Shown in pieces: positions 54,340 through 62,979 of a stretch of DNA of 64,000 bases (within the stretch, counting starts at the first letter, position 1; every line of letters begins with the position of its first letter). The stretch spans positions 186,001 through 250,000 of the forward strand of contig NZ_MAFQ01000006.1 in the NCBI RefSeq assembly GCF_002013895.1. The letters run 5' to 3'. Position numbers and translations under genes: made by a program. The notes under the pieces were generated by a model. That model saw only the letters and a program-made list of their open reading frames with translations, was not told the DNA's origin and did not search any database. Origin of the DNA: Mycobacteroides franklinii. GTDB taxonomy: Bacteria; Actinomycetota; Actinomycetes; Mycobacteriales; Mycobacteriaceae.

Positions 54340-55509
54340 GTGAATCCGAAGACCGTCGAGCGGTTGCGCCCTTTCGGCGCAACGATCTTCGCCGAGATGT
54401 CGGCCCTAGCCGTCCGACACGATGCGATCAATCTGGGTCAGGGCTTCCCCGATGAGGACGGGCCCGCCTCCATGCTCGATGCGGCACAGCAGGCCATCCG
54501 GTCCGGTCTCAACCAGTACCCGCCCGGGCTGGGCACTCCGGAACTGCGCCGCGCCATCACCGCCGACCGACTGGCCCGCTATGGCGAAGAGCTCGATCCA
54601 GACACCCAGGTGCTCGTCACCGTCGGCGCCACCGAAGCAATCGCGGGTGCATTGCTCGGACTCGTCGAACCCGGCTCCGAGGTCATCTTGATCGAGCCGT
54701 ACTACGACTCCTACGCGGCGGTCGTAGCAATGGCGGGCGCGATCCGCGTGCCAGTACCACTTGTTCCCGACGATGCGGGCTTCGCCTTGGACACCGAAGC
54801 GCTCGCGGCGGCCATCACGCCACGGACGGCGGCATTGGTCATCAACTCGCCGCACAACCCGACGGGCAAGGTGTTCACCGATGCCGAGCTGGCGCGGGTA
54901 GCCGAGCTCGCGGTGGAACACGACCTGCTGGTCATCTCCGACGAGGTCTACGAGCGCTTACTCTTCGACGGGCGCACGCAGACTCCGATGGCCAGCCTGC
55001 CCGGGATGGCCGATCGCACCGTCACGATCTCCAGCGCCGCCAAGACGTTCAACTGCACCGGATGGAAGATCGGTTGGGCTTGTGGCACACCGGAGTTGGT
55101 TGCGGGTGTGCGCGCCGCCAAGCAATTCCTCTCCTATGTCGGCGGCGGGCCGTTTCAGCCCGCGGTGGCGGTGGCACTGGATACCGAACAAACATGGGTG
55201 AAAAACCTACGAGAGTCCTTGCAGCGCAGACGTGATCGACTCTCCTCGGCGCTGACCGGCCTGGGGTTCGAGGTGCACAGCAGCGAGGGCGGGTACTTTG
55301 TCTGCGCCGACCCGCGCCCCCTGGGGTTCAGTGACGGCGCGGAGCTCTGCCAACGCCTACCGGAAACCGTTGGCGTAGCCGCGGTTCCGGTAGGCGCTTT
55401 CTGTGACAAGTACTCCGATCAATGGAATCACTTGGTGCGGTTCACCTTCGCCAAGCGCGACGCGGTGATCGACGAGGCAATAGCCCGACTGGCGCGGCTA
55501 GGAACCTAG
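54340..55509 (+). CDS. dapC: Aminotransferase, N-succinyldiaminopimelate type (DapC)
   Basis: This 389-residue class I/II PLP aminotransferase has INLGQGFPDEDGPASMLDA, the SPHNPTGKVFT segment, SDEVYERLLFDGR and the PLP lysine in SSAAKTFNCTGWKIGWA. Its place next to fadA matches Rv0858c, annotated DapC, which makes N-succinyl-LL-diaminopimelate for lysine and peptidoglycan. Sequence alone would also allow other kynurenine/glutamine-type aminotransferases. GTG 54340. It is convergent with the esterase gene, overlapping 12 bases. Confidence 0.88.
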   Translation: MNPKTVERLRPFGATIFAEMSALAVRHDAINLGQGFPDEDGPASMLDAAQQAIRSGLNQYPPGLGTPELRRAITADRLARYGEELDPDTQVLVTVGATEAIAGALLGLVEPGSEVILIEPYYDSYAAVVAMAGAIRVPVPLVPDDAGFALDTEALAAAITPRTAALVINSPHNPTGKVFTDAELARVAELAVEHDLLVISDEVYERLLFDGRTQTPMASLPGMADRTVTISSAAKTFNCTGWKIGWACGTPELVAGVRAAKQFLSYVGGGPFQPAVAVALDTEQTWVKNLRESLQRRRDRLSSALTGLGFEVHSSEGGYFVCADPRPLGFSDGAELCQRLPETVGVAAVPVGAFCDKYSDQWNHLVRFTFAKRDAVIDEAIARLARLGT

Positions 55510-56580
55510 GCCGGTCGCCACCTCGTCGGGACGCCGCCGGGCCTTGGCCAGCCCCGGCAGGACCTTGATGAACTCGGTGATCTCCCCCACCGCACGTCGC
55601 GCATCCGGGTTCGTCATCGCGAACACCTGGAACACGTGAATCGCACGGTCGAAGATCTGCAAGCGCACCGGAACCCCGGCCGCGACAAGACGTTCCGCGA
55701 GCAGCTCGGAGTCCGGACGCAGCGCCTCCTGCGAGCCCACCTGCAACAGGAACGGACCCAGGCCCGTCAGGTCCGCATCTGCCGGACACGGCCCCGGCTC
55801 CCGCGCGCCGTTGCGCAGCAGAAAGACCTCGTTGATCATCCTCAGGAAATCCACCGGGAACATGGCATCGCCAACACGCTTGCCGACAGCGTATTTGGGC
55901 TCCATGTCGTTACTGGTCGCCGCCGAGATCAGCACACAGCCCGCGGGTGGCGTCAGTCCCTGATCCCGCACCGCGATGGCCGTCATGGCCGCCAGGAAGC
56001 CACCCGCGGAATCACCCGCGAGCACGATGTTGTCGGGGTCGACGCCCTGGCTCAGCACATAGCGGTACGCATCGACGCCGTCGGCGACGGCATCCTCCAC
56101 CAGATTGCGTGGGCACAACCGGTAACCCACACTCAACGCCCGCGCACCGGAGTCGCGCGCGATGTGACTGACCAGAGGCCGGTGGCTGTTGATCCCCAGG
56201 GCGATGAATGCCGACCCGTGGAAGTAGATGACCACCGGGGCGTCGGCCGACGAACCGGGCCCCGACTCGTTCTTGGCGTTCCACGTCCACTCGGCCGGGC
56301 AGTTCGGCAGCTGAACACGCTCGGTGCGGGTTCCGGCTACGCCCGGCACCCAGCCCATGAAACGTTCCAGTCCGTCGTAACGCCGGTTCAACAGGGCATC
56401 CGGGAACCGGCGGTTGACGGCCAACATCAGCCGGGTCAATGCGTACAGACCGGGCTTACCCACCGCCTTGAACAGGTAGGTCTCGGCCACCGAATGCCAA
56501 TTGGCCTTGCCCATCCACTCCGGTCCGGCGTACGTCACCGCAGCCAGCTGGGATTCGGCGGCATGTCGGGCAGTGGTCAT
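55498..56580 (-). CDS. HSL-family esterase/lipase (alpha/beta hydrolase)
   Basis: This 360-residue hormone-sensitive-lipase-type esterase has the oxyanion motif IYFHGSAFIALGINSH (HGSA, a variant of HGGG), nucleophile elbow LAGDSAGGFLAAM near 190, an aspartate in RPDSELLAER and the histidine in DRAIHVFQVF. It probably cleaves short or medium acyl esters. GAGGAGG 5 bases before ATG 56580 decides the start. Mycobacteria have many of these Lip proteins. Substrate not determinable. Confidence 0.85.
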   Translation of the reverse strand: MTTARHAAESQLAAVTYAGPEWMGKANWHSVAETYLFKAVGKPGLYALTRLMLAVNRRFPDALLNRRYDGLERFMGWVPGVAGTRTERVQLPNCPAEWTWNAKNESGPGSSADAPVVIYFHGSAFIALGINSHRPLVSHIARDSGARALSVGYRLCPRNLVEDAVADGVDAYRYVLSQGVDPDNIVLAGDSAGGFLAAMTAIAVRDQGLTPPAGCVLISAATSNDMEPKYAVGKRVGDAMFPVDFLRMINEVFLLRNGAREPGPCPADADLTGLGPFLLQVGSQEALRPDSELLAERLVAAGVPVRLQIFDRAIHVFQVFAMTNPDARRAVGEITEFIKVLPGLAKARRRPDEVATGLGS

Positions 56581-56650
56581 CGAGCCTCCTCGTAGCGTCA
56601 TTGCTTTGGAGCGAGACTACCAGTACCTAGTACTAGCAATCTCAGCTAAA

Positions 56651-57742
56651 TCACCAGCCGATATCGGTGAGCTCTGTCGTGTCCTTCGGCGGCGCCTCGA
56701 TCGGCCCACTCGGCGTCCGCGAAAAACGCGGAGCCGGCGCGGCCTGGGTCACTCCGTTGACATCGACAATCGTGCCGCGATCACGAAGATGCTCATTCTG
56801 CTTGGCCTCGCTCCAGGTGAGCACCGGCGAGACGCACGCGTCGGTGCCGATGAAGATCTCGGTCCACTCGTCACGCGTCTTGGTCTTGAAAGCATCGTCG
56901 AACATCTTGCGCATCTCGGGGTAGCGTGCCTTGTCGAGCTGGAACGGAACACTCTCGGGATCCAGCCCCAGGCCCTGCACCAGGATCGCGAAGAACTGCG
57001 GCTCAATCGATCCCACCGCCATGTACTTGCCGTCGGAGGTCTCGTAGGTGCCGTAGAACGGCGAGCCGCCGTCGAGTAGCCCGGCCTCACGCTCGTCGAA
57101 CAGCAGGCCGTTGTTGTACATGGTCCATTGCATCTGAGCCAACTGGCTGACACCGTCGACCATCGCGCCGTCAATGACCTGCCCCGTGCCCGACTTCTCA
57201 CGCTCGTACAGCGCGGCCAGAATGCCCTGCACCAAAAGCATTGAGCCACCGCCGAAATCCGCGACAAGATTCATGGGCGGCATCGGCGGGCGGTCCTTGT
57301 AGCCCATCGATCCCAGCGCGCCGGTCAACGACAGATAGTTGATGTCGTGCCCGGCACGCTCAGCCATCGGGCCGTTCTGGCCCCAGCCGGTCATCCGGGC
57401 GAAGATCAGCCGCGGGTTGCGCTTGGCGCACTCTTCGGGCCCGATCCCAATACGCTCACACACTCCGGGCCGGAACGGATCCAGCAGCACATCGGCCTTG
57501 TCGACCAGGGCCAGCAACGCCTCGGGATCCTTCTTGACATCCAGGTTGACCAGGCGCTTGCCGCGATGGAACAGATCGGATTCCTCGGCGGGGATCGCAA
57601 GTCCACCCGGCCGGCGCACCCGGATGACGTCTGCACCCAAGTCCGACAACATCATCGCCGCATGAGGCCCGGGGCCGATGCCACCGAGCTCGATCACCTT
57701 TACGCCCGCAAGAGGGCCTGTCTTGACGCCAGTGTCAGCCAT
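56651..57742 (-). CDS. CaiB/BaiF CoA transferase or alpha-methylacyl-CoA racemase (Far-type)
   Basis: This 363-residue enzyme is of family III CoA transferase/racemase fold: KVIELGGIGPGPHAAMMLSD, RGKRLVNLDVKKDP, and the MCR-like catalytic pair in ERAGHDINYLSL (histidine) and LVADFGGGSMLL (aspartate). Length and motifs fit alpha-methylacyl-CoA racemase (Rv0855, far), which helps degrade branched fatty acids or sterol side chains. A palindrome 19 bases upstream of the ATG is shared with fadA, linking it to beta-oxidation control. Confidence 0.88.
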   Translation of the reverse strand: MADTGVKTGPLAGVKVIELGGIGPGPHAAMMLSDLGADVIRVRRPGGLAIPAEESDLFHRGKRLVNLDVKKDPEALLALVDKADVLLDPFRPGVCERIGIGPEECAKRNPRLIFARMTGWGQNGPMAERAGHDINYLSLTGALGSMGYKDRPPMPPMNLVADFGGGSMLLVQGILAALYEREKSGTGQVIDGAMVDGVSQLAQMQWTMYNNGLLFDEREAGLLDGGSPFYGTYETSDGKYMAVGSIEPQFFAILVQGLGLDPESVPFQLDKARYPEMRKMFDDAFKTKTRDEWTEIFIGTDACVSPVLTWSEAKQNEHLRDRGTIVDVNGVTQAAPAPRFSRTPSGPIEAPPKDTTELTDIGW

Positions 57743-57760
57743 GGGGCCACCCTAGCCAGT

Positions 57761-57774
57761 CAACCCGTTGGTTG
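57761..57774. promoter_or_regulatory. CAACC-CGTT-GGTTG palindrome before the CoA-racemase gene
   Basis: The same 14-base core as at 53280-53293, including GGTTGGGAA following on one side. It lies 19 bases upstream of the racemase ATG, in a position where a bound repressor would cover the promoter. Two copies near related acyl-CoA genes support a small regulon. Confidence 0.65.
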
Positions 57775-57784
57775 GGAAGTGCGG

Positions 57785-58828
57785 CTAGAGCGAAGACGAG
57801 ATGGCGGGTGACGAGGTTTGTGCGGGTGCCGGTACCGGAGTCGGGGTGGGGAAATTGGGTATCACCGGCCGCGACGTGCTCGGTGCCGCCGGGGCATCCG
57901 ACGCCGGCGGCGGGCCGGGCGGCGGGGTGTACTCGTACGCGGGCAGCGGCGCGGGTGGTGGATGGTCGTCGTCCTCCCGCCAGTGCGTCGACTCGAACAG
58001 GTCGATCACCTTGCCGAGATCGTGCAGCCGCAGCGCCGGCGGACGGCCCCCACGCGCGTCTCTGATGCGCTGCGCTTCCCAGGCGACGAGGCATTGCGCG
58101 GTCGGCGTGTTGTACAGGCTTTCCAGGAAGGGAGTCAATGCTTTTGCGAGATCACCCTCGGCCTTGAGGACATCGTTCCGGTACGGGCCGTAGTACGGAA
58201 GGATCGCCTCCAGAACGCGCACCATGATGGTCTGGAAGCGCGTGACGAACTGGTCGATCATCCACGGATGCCGGGACAACAATGGGGAGATCCGGGCCAA
58301 TACCGGGCCCATCATCTTCAGAATCGGCTCATAGGCGGTGGCCGGGGCGAATGCCTCCGACGAGAACACACCCGCTGCCGGTGCCACATCGATCAGCGAG
58401 GCCAATCCACCCTGCTCATCCGGACCGGGCGCCGGCCAACCGAAAGGGCAGGGCTGGGCCACGGATATCGGCAGACCGCGATCGGTGACCGAGGGCAGCG
58501 CGCCAAATGGCCCCGCCGCGACCGGACCCGGCGGATGCGAGGGTGGCTGAGGACGGGGCAGCGGCGCCACCAACTGCGGCCCCGGCGGTGGCACCGGAAT
58601 CGGGATGGCGCCCTCGGGAATCGATCCGTCACGGTTCACAATCTGATACCCGACGATGGGCGCACGCGCAGGTGAATACGACAGTTGGGTAATGGCGGCC
58701 ACGCTGCCGATTACGGTAATGGCAGCGAATGTCCTTACCGCGATGCCGAATACACGTTCTTTCGAGGGCTTGCGGCTGATGGTGGTGGCGGTGATCGGCG
58801 CCGTCTCTTCGGCGGGAGTTGCGCTCAT
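57785..58828 (-). CDS. Membrane-anchored proline-rich protein of unknown family
   Basis: This 347-residue protein has one N-terminal transmembrane helix (residues about 30-50), a proline-rich spacer (IPVPPPGPQLVAPLPRPQPP, about 75-105), a helical central domain (about 160-290; PWMIDQFVTRFQTIMVRVLE, then YNTPTAQCLVAWEAQRIRDA) and a second proline-rich tail. It is expected to extend outward from the membrane. The C-terminal domain is unassigned. It is the last gene of a four-gene overlapping operon (start overlaps the previous stop by 4 bases) in which it may be the outer, wall-spanning part. Confidence 0.7.
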   Translation of the reverse strand: MSATPAEETAPITATTISRKPSKERVFGIAVRTFAAITVIGSVAAITQLSYSPARAPIVGYQIVNRDGSIPEGAIPIPVPPPGPQLVAPLPRPQPPSHPPGPVAAGPFGALPSVTDRGLPISVAQPCPFGWPAPGPDEQGGLASLIDVAPAAGVFSSEAFAPATAYEPILKMMGPVLARISPLLSRHPWMIDQFVTRFQTIMVRVLEAILPYYGPYRNDVLKAEGDLAKALTPFLESLYNTPTAQCLVAWEAQRIRDARGGRPPALRLHDLGKVIDLFESTHWREDDDHPPPAPLPAYEYTPPPGPPPASDAPAAPSTSRPVIPNFPTPTPVPAPAQTSSPAISSSL

Positions 58829-59619
58829 CGATCCTTCACCACCCCTTCAAGGTGCCAGACCCCGGTGAAGCTGTTGAACGGGCCACCCACAATGAGGCTC
58901 GTCCAATCGAGGGTGAACTTCTTGGTGTCTTTGTCGTAAGTACCTGTGGCCTTGGGGCTTTCGCCATCCACGGAATCGTGACCGACCCAACGTCCGGCGA
59001 CGAACTCCCAGACCTGCTTGGCGCGGGCCTCACCGGGAATCTGGGCCTGCTCCTTGGCTTTCGGCTTGGGAGCACCCTGGTTGAACTCCTGCCGGTTCCA
59101 TGAAGCGGCCCACGCGGACAGGTCCGCGGAGATCGTGTCTCCCGCGACCGTCGCGGTGGGCGCCGACAGCTCGCGCTGAGTCTGCGGGTCAATCTTGTTC
59201 GTGGATATGCCGAATTCGATGTTGAAGAACTTGGTGGGCTGGGTCACCCGGGCCGCCAGCGAGTAACCGGTGGCCTCGTCGAACGCCGGGTCCGGTTCAC
59301 CCTGGTAGTCACCCAGAACCAGCCCGCCATCCGCGCCCGGCGAGAGCAATGTTGCAGCCCCCTGCGGCACAGGCGAATTGGCGTTCGGCATGAACGGGCC
59401 CTCTTGTGGGTTACCGCCCGGCTGCACCATCTTGAACCAGGTGCCACTGAGCTTGTTGCCCTCGATCTTGCCGGGCTCCAAGGCCAACAGCCCCTTGAGG
59501 GCGGATTCGGCCGGCTTCTCCGACGCGCAGGCGGGCGCAGTCACCAGCACGGTGGCCGTCACCGCCACCCCGAGCACACAACGCAGCATCGTTTTCGTCG
59601 TCACTTTGTGTTGGGCCAT
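58825..59619 (-). CDS. Secreted protein with novel paralogous ectodomain
   Basis: This 264-residue protein has a signal sequence (residues about 10-31, ending VTAPACAS, a possible lipobox at PAC), and one domain shared with the first gene of the operon: LLALEPGKIEGNKLSGTWFK, FNQGAPKPKAKEQ and the signature VGGPFNSFTGVWHLEGVV. About half of the residues line up by eye. It ends at the signature and has no C-terminal helix. I recognise no named domain. ATG 59619 is the chosen start, within the 3' end of the upstream gene. Confidence 0.7.
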   Translation of the reverse strand: MAQHKVTTKTMLRCVLGVAVTATVLVTAPACASEKPAESALKGLLALEPGKIEGNKLSGTWFKMVQPGGNPQEGPFMPNANSPVPQGAATLLSPGADGGLVLGDYQGEPDPAFDEATGYSLAARVTQPTKFFNIEFGISTNKIDPQTQRELSAPTATVAGDTISADLSAWAASWNRQEFNQGAPKPKAKEQAQIPGEARAKQVWEFVAGRWVGHDSVDGESPKATGTYDKDTKKFTLDWTSLIVGGPFNSFTGVWHLEGVVKDR

Positions 59620-60650
59620 CGAAGAACCCCTTTCGCGTCGAGGGCGACCACAGCCGCCAATACACCGGGTACGAGAAAGAACCACCCGAAGTAGTCGAAT
59701 GACCGGAATCCCAGGGGGGCGGTGATCCGGTCGAGCGCCACCACCCTGCCGACGTTGTCCACGTTGTCAGCCATCACGCCGATCAGAGAAGCGAAATCCG
59801 CTGTCATCGGCTGCCACTGGGAGACAAACGCATCAATACCCGGAACCGCGCGGGCCGGATCGTGTCGCCGCAGATCACCAAGGAACTGGGTGTCCAATTC
59901 CCCCTCCGCCGCGACCAGCACCACGAAATGCTGCTGCACGGCTGCGACCCGCTCATGGGTCATGATCGGGGTGAACGCATCAATGAGCTGCGCACCCGCC
60001 GGAGCCCGGGAAAAGAGCCCGTCCGCGAACGGCACGGCGATCAGCACTGCAGCCGCCAGCACCGCCAGCGCCCTCGCACCGAAGGCCTTCTCGCCCTCAC
60101 GCGTGCGCCGAAGGCCCCAGACACCGGCCCCGACCAGGACCAGCCCAGGCACCGCCAGCAGGAACGGCAATACGTCAAAGGGGCCCACTGCCCGCAATTG
60201 CTCGTAGTTGCGCACCTGACCATCCACCGCGTCCAACAGAGCGTTCATGTCTTGTCGAATCGACGGATATTGCGTGACAAAGGAATCCAGCCGCTCGTAG
60301 CGTCCGCCCGCGGCCACCTGAGTCGCCTGCACATCGGCGCGCGCCGCATCGACGGTGTCCAGGTAACCGCGGAACTTGACGAGCACCTCCGAGGAGACAA
60401 ACGGACGGAACTCGGTGAGCAACTGCTGACCACCGGCGGCCCGCGTGAACATGCCGGTGATCACCGGCAGTACGAACAGCAGCACACCCAGTGCGATGAG
60501 CGCGATGAACGGCCACCGGGGCTTTGGCGCCGGTCCGGCCTCCGCCACCACCGCTTCTTCGCCGACAACATCGGCGTAGGACGGTAGGGCGATGCCGGCT
60601 GGCCCAGCATCGGCGCCTAATCCTCTTCGCGCCAGCGGCTCATCGGCCAC
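59601..60650 (-). CDS. Four-helix membrane protein made of an internal duplication
   Basis: This 349-residue protein has helices near residues 46-64, 158-178, 193-213 and 320-338. Two similar modules (about 45-180 and 192-340) each consist of helix, a soluble alpha-helical domain, and helix: FTRAAGGQQLLTEFRPF versus FSRAPAGAQLIDAFTPI; PFDVLPFLLAVPGLVLVGAG versus SFDYFGWFFLVPGVLAAVVA. A short disordered, acidic N terminus precedes helix 1. No family known to me. GTG 60650 overlaps the previous stop by 11 bases. Likely a scaffold or channel for the adjacent ectodomain proteins. Confidence 0.7.
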   Translation of the reverse strand: MADEPLARRGLGADAGPAGIALPSYADVVGEEAVVAEAGPAPKPRWPFIALIALGVLLFVLPVITGMFTRAAGGQQLLTEFRPFVSSEVLVKFRGYLDTVDAARADVQATQVAAGGRYERLDSFVTQYPSIRQDMNALLDAVDGQVRNYEQLRAVGPFDVLPFLLAVPGLVLVGAGVWGLRRTREGEKAFGARALAVLAAAVLIAVPFADGLFSRAPAGAQLIDAFTPIMTHERVAAVQQHFVVLVAAEGELDTQFLGDLRRHDPARAVPGIDAFVSQWQPMTADFASLIGVMADNVDNVGRVVALDRITAPLGFRSFDYFGWFFLVPGVLAAVVALDAKGVLRWPNTK

Positions 60651-61629
60651 GGCTGAAGATCCGCTCCCCCACCACAAACAAGATTCCCCCACCGATGGCC
60701 ACGAAGACCAGCAGCGCGATGACCCACGGCGGGGTCACCGTGCGCGGGTTGTCATCAACGGGCAACGCGATGAGTTGCTGACCCGCCGACAGCGGCGGCG
60801 GCGAGGCGAACTGTTGCCCTGCCTGGACCACCACTTGTCCCGGGGCCGGAGCCACCGGTGCCGCGGCAGCCGGCGGTGCATCCGGCGGAGGCGGCGCGCC
60901 CGGTGCCGGCGCAGGCGCCGGTGCAGCGGCCGCACCACCGGCACCACCCCCTACCTTGCCGACCAGGTGCCACAGCCCGGTGAAGTCGTTGAAGGGACCT
61001 CCGACGATCTGGCTGGTCCACTCGAGGATGAAGGCACCTGAGCCGCGGTCGTAGGTGCCGGTCACCGCCGTGGTCTTACCGGGAAGTGCGCCACCGGGTT
61101 TCGGTGCTCCCTGGTTGAAAACCTGGTTGTTCCACGTCACGCCGAAGGCACTGAGGTCACCGCCGAGCTTGTCGCCGCTCACCGTGATCTGCGGGGTGGA
61201 GGTCCCCTGCCCGGTCTGCGGATCCGTCTGGTTGGAGGCAGTCGCAAAGCCCACGCCGTAGAACTTGACCGGCTGAGTAATACTGCCGGACACCGCATTT
61301 CCGTTTCCGTCGAAGGCGCTGGCAGGCTGCGGCTGATACTCGCCCGACTTCAGACCGCCATCGGTGCCCGGTGCCAGCAAGGTGACCGTGTTATCCGAGC
61401 ATGTCGAATCGCCATTTGCCAGGTAGGGACCGGAAGCGTCACCGGCGGGCAGGATCATGCGGAAATAGGAACCCGTGGCGCGACCTTCTGCGCAGCTGCC
61501 GGGTGTCAACGCGAACAGTCCGTTCAGCGGTGTCGCCGTATCGGCGACCGCCGGATAGGTGGCAGGCGACATCGCCGCGGCTGCCACGACCAGGGCGACC
61601 GTCGCGCGGCGGGTGAGATGCTTAATCAT
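60640..61629 (-). CDS. Exported single-pass protein with novel ectodomain
   Basis: This 329-residue protein is a type I membrane protein: signal peptide (residues 1-30), ectodomain (about 33-226, two cysteines at 46 and 77), an alanine/proline-rich linker (227-300) and a C-terminal helix (about 301-320) with a short basic tail. The ectodomain matches the fourth-listed partner gene at 58825: SGSITQPVKFYGVGFAT, FNQGAPKPGG and VGGPFNDFTGLWHLVGKV. No named domain. It is the first gene of the overlapping operon. Its promoter is probably in the 238 bases before 61868. Confidence 0.72.
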   Translation of the reverse strand: MIKHLTRRATVALVVAAAAMSPATYPAVADTATPLNGLFALTPGSCAEGRATGSYFRMILPAGDASGPYLANGDSTCSDNTVTLLAPGTDGGLKSGEYQPQPASAFDGNGNAVSGSITQPVKFYGVGFATASNQTDPQTGQGTSTPQITVSGDKLGGDLSAFGVTWNNQVFNQGAPKPGGALPGKTTAVTGTYDRGSGAFILEWTSQIVGGPFNDFTGLWHLVGKVGGGAGGAAAAPAPAPAPGAPPPPDAPPAAAAPVAPAPGQVVVQAGQQFASPPPLSAGQQLIALPVDDNPRTVTPPWVIALLVFVAIGGGILFVVGERIFSRGR

Positions 61630-61867
61630 CGGTGTCCTATTGCATGCTTATTGCACTGTTGCTCTGACCCGTAGCACGAGCTGGGAACGGCGCAAACGTA
61701 TGAAGGTCCCCATGGCGCGTCAATGGCAACGCCCAGCAACCGATATCTAGCCTGGTGGCGTTCCCCCAGGTGGTGGGCGTGCAACCCTATGGACGGTCGT
61801 TCGATTCACCCCGAGCCGATTCGGGTCACATTCGTTATCGCCACTGGCCGGTGGTAGCTTGCTCGGC

Positions 61868-62833
61868 ATGGCACAGGCCGGGTGGCGCACGATTGCCACG
61901 CTGCTGATCCTGCTGGCGCTCGCCGGGTGTTCTCGCGATCAAAGTCCGGCGCCTAGGCCCACCATCGTGCAGGGGCCCGATGGTTTCCCGGTCAGCATCC
62001 CGCACCGGTACGGCGGTACCTACCTGGTGTCGCGGCCCGATCGCGTCGTCACGCTGGGATGGAACGACCAGGACCTGGTGCAGTCGTTGGGCACCAAGCC
62101 GGTCGGTGTCCGGTTCACACTGCCGGAATACCCCACGTATCCCTGGGTACCTCCCGAGGTCTCAGGTCCACCCGTCGTGTCGGGCGTGGAATTGAACTTC
62201 GACGCCATCGCGGCCGCGAAACCGGATGTCATCGTGGCCATCGGGGCCGATATCGATAGACCGAGCTACGACCGACTCACCCGGATCGCACCGACGGTTG
62301 TCTCCGAAGATCGCGTCGACCGGGCCGAAACGCCTTGGTACAACCAGCTCTTCACTATCGGCAAGGCTCTCGGCAAGTCCGATCAGGCGCGCATCCGATC
62401 CGAAGAGGTCGGGAGCCGGTACAACCAGGTACGTGGCGGGCACCAATATTGGGTCAACCGCACGGCCGCCGTCGATTGGGTTGCCGACGGGCAAGGCAGC
62501 GTCTTGGTCGGCTTCCGCGATCCGCGGCGGGCGGTCTTCGACGGTCTGGGATTCCTGAGCCAGCGCTATGCCGGGCCTGTACCCGACAACGAGTTGAAGG
62601 CCAAGGCCGACGAAGACCTCCTCGTGGTGGTGGGGGCTACCGAACAACAAGCCAAATCCACGGCCGGCCTGGCTGACCTTCGCGCCGTCACCGAGGGACG
62701 CGCCATCTACATCCCGGCGGACAGCCCGGTGGTGAGTGCCCTGCGACTCGGTGGTCCGCTGGCGCGGATCTACGCCCTTGAACAGCTGACGCCACAACTG
62801 GAAAAGGCGTTGAAGCCACCTCCACCGCGATAA
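61868..62833 (+). CDS. Periplasmic-binding-type lipoprotein, Fe-siderophore (FecB-like)
   Basis: This 321-residue lipoprotein has a signal with lipobox LALAGCS (cysteine at about 21) and the BtuF/FecB two-lobe pattern: DRVVTLGWNDQDLVQSLGTK, LNFDAIAAAKPDVIVAIGAD, WYNQLFTIGKALGKSDQAR and a long hinge helix. FecB proteins bind siderophores or haem. No ABC permease or ATPase gene is next to it, so it may serve a distant transporter. TTG 61859 is an alternative start; ATG 61868 is preferred. Confidence 0.85.
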   Translation: MAQAGWRTIATLLILLALAGCSRDQSPAPRPTIVQGPDGFPVSIPHRYGGTYLVSRPDRVVTLGWNDQDLVQSLGTKPVGVRFTLPEYPTYPWVPPEVSGPPVVSGVELNFDAIAAAKPDVIVAIGADIDRPSYDRLTRIAPTVVSEDRVDRAETPWYNQLFTIGKALGKSDQARIRSEEVGSRYNQVRGGHQYWVNRTAAVDWVADGQGSVLVGFRDPRRAVFDGLGFLSQRYAGPVPDNELKAKADEDLLVVVGATEQQAKSTAGLADLRAVTEGRAIYIPADSPVVSALRLGGPLARIYALEQLTPQLEKALKPPPPR

Positions 62834-62979
62834 CCGGCAGTCCCTTTCTCCGCGTGTGAGCTACCAGCGCGCGCACTCAACTCGTCTGTGCGACGTAGCT
62901 CGACGGCACCCATCACGTGCGTGCTACCGTCCTAATCGCTTGATTGAATCAGTCGATAGAAACCTTCTCTGGGAGGGCT

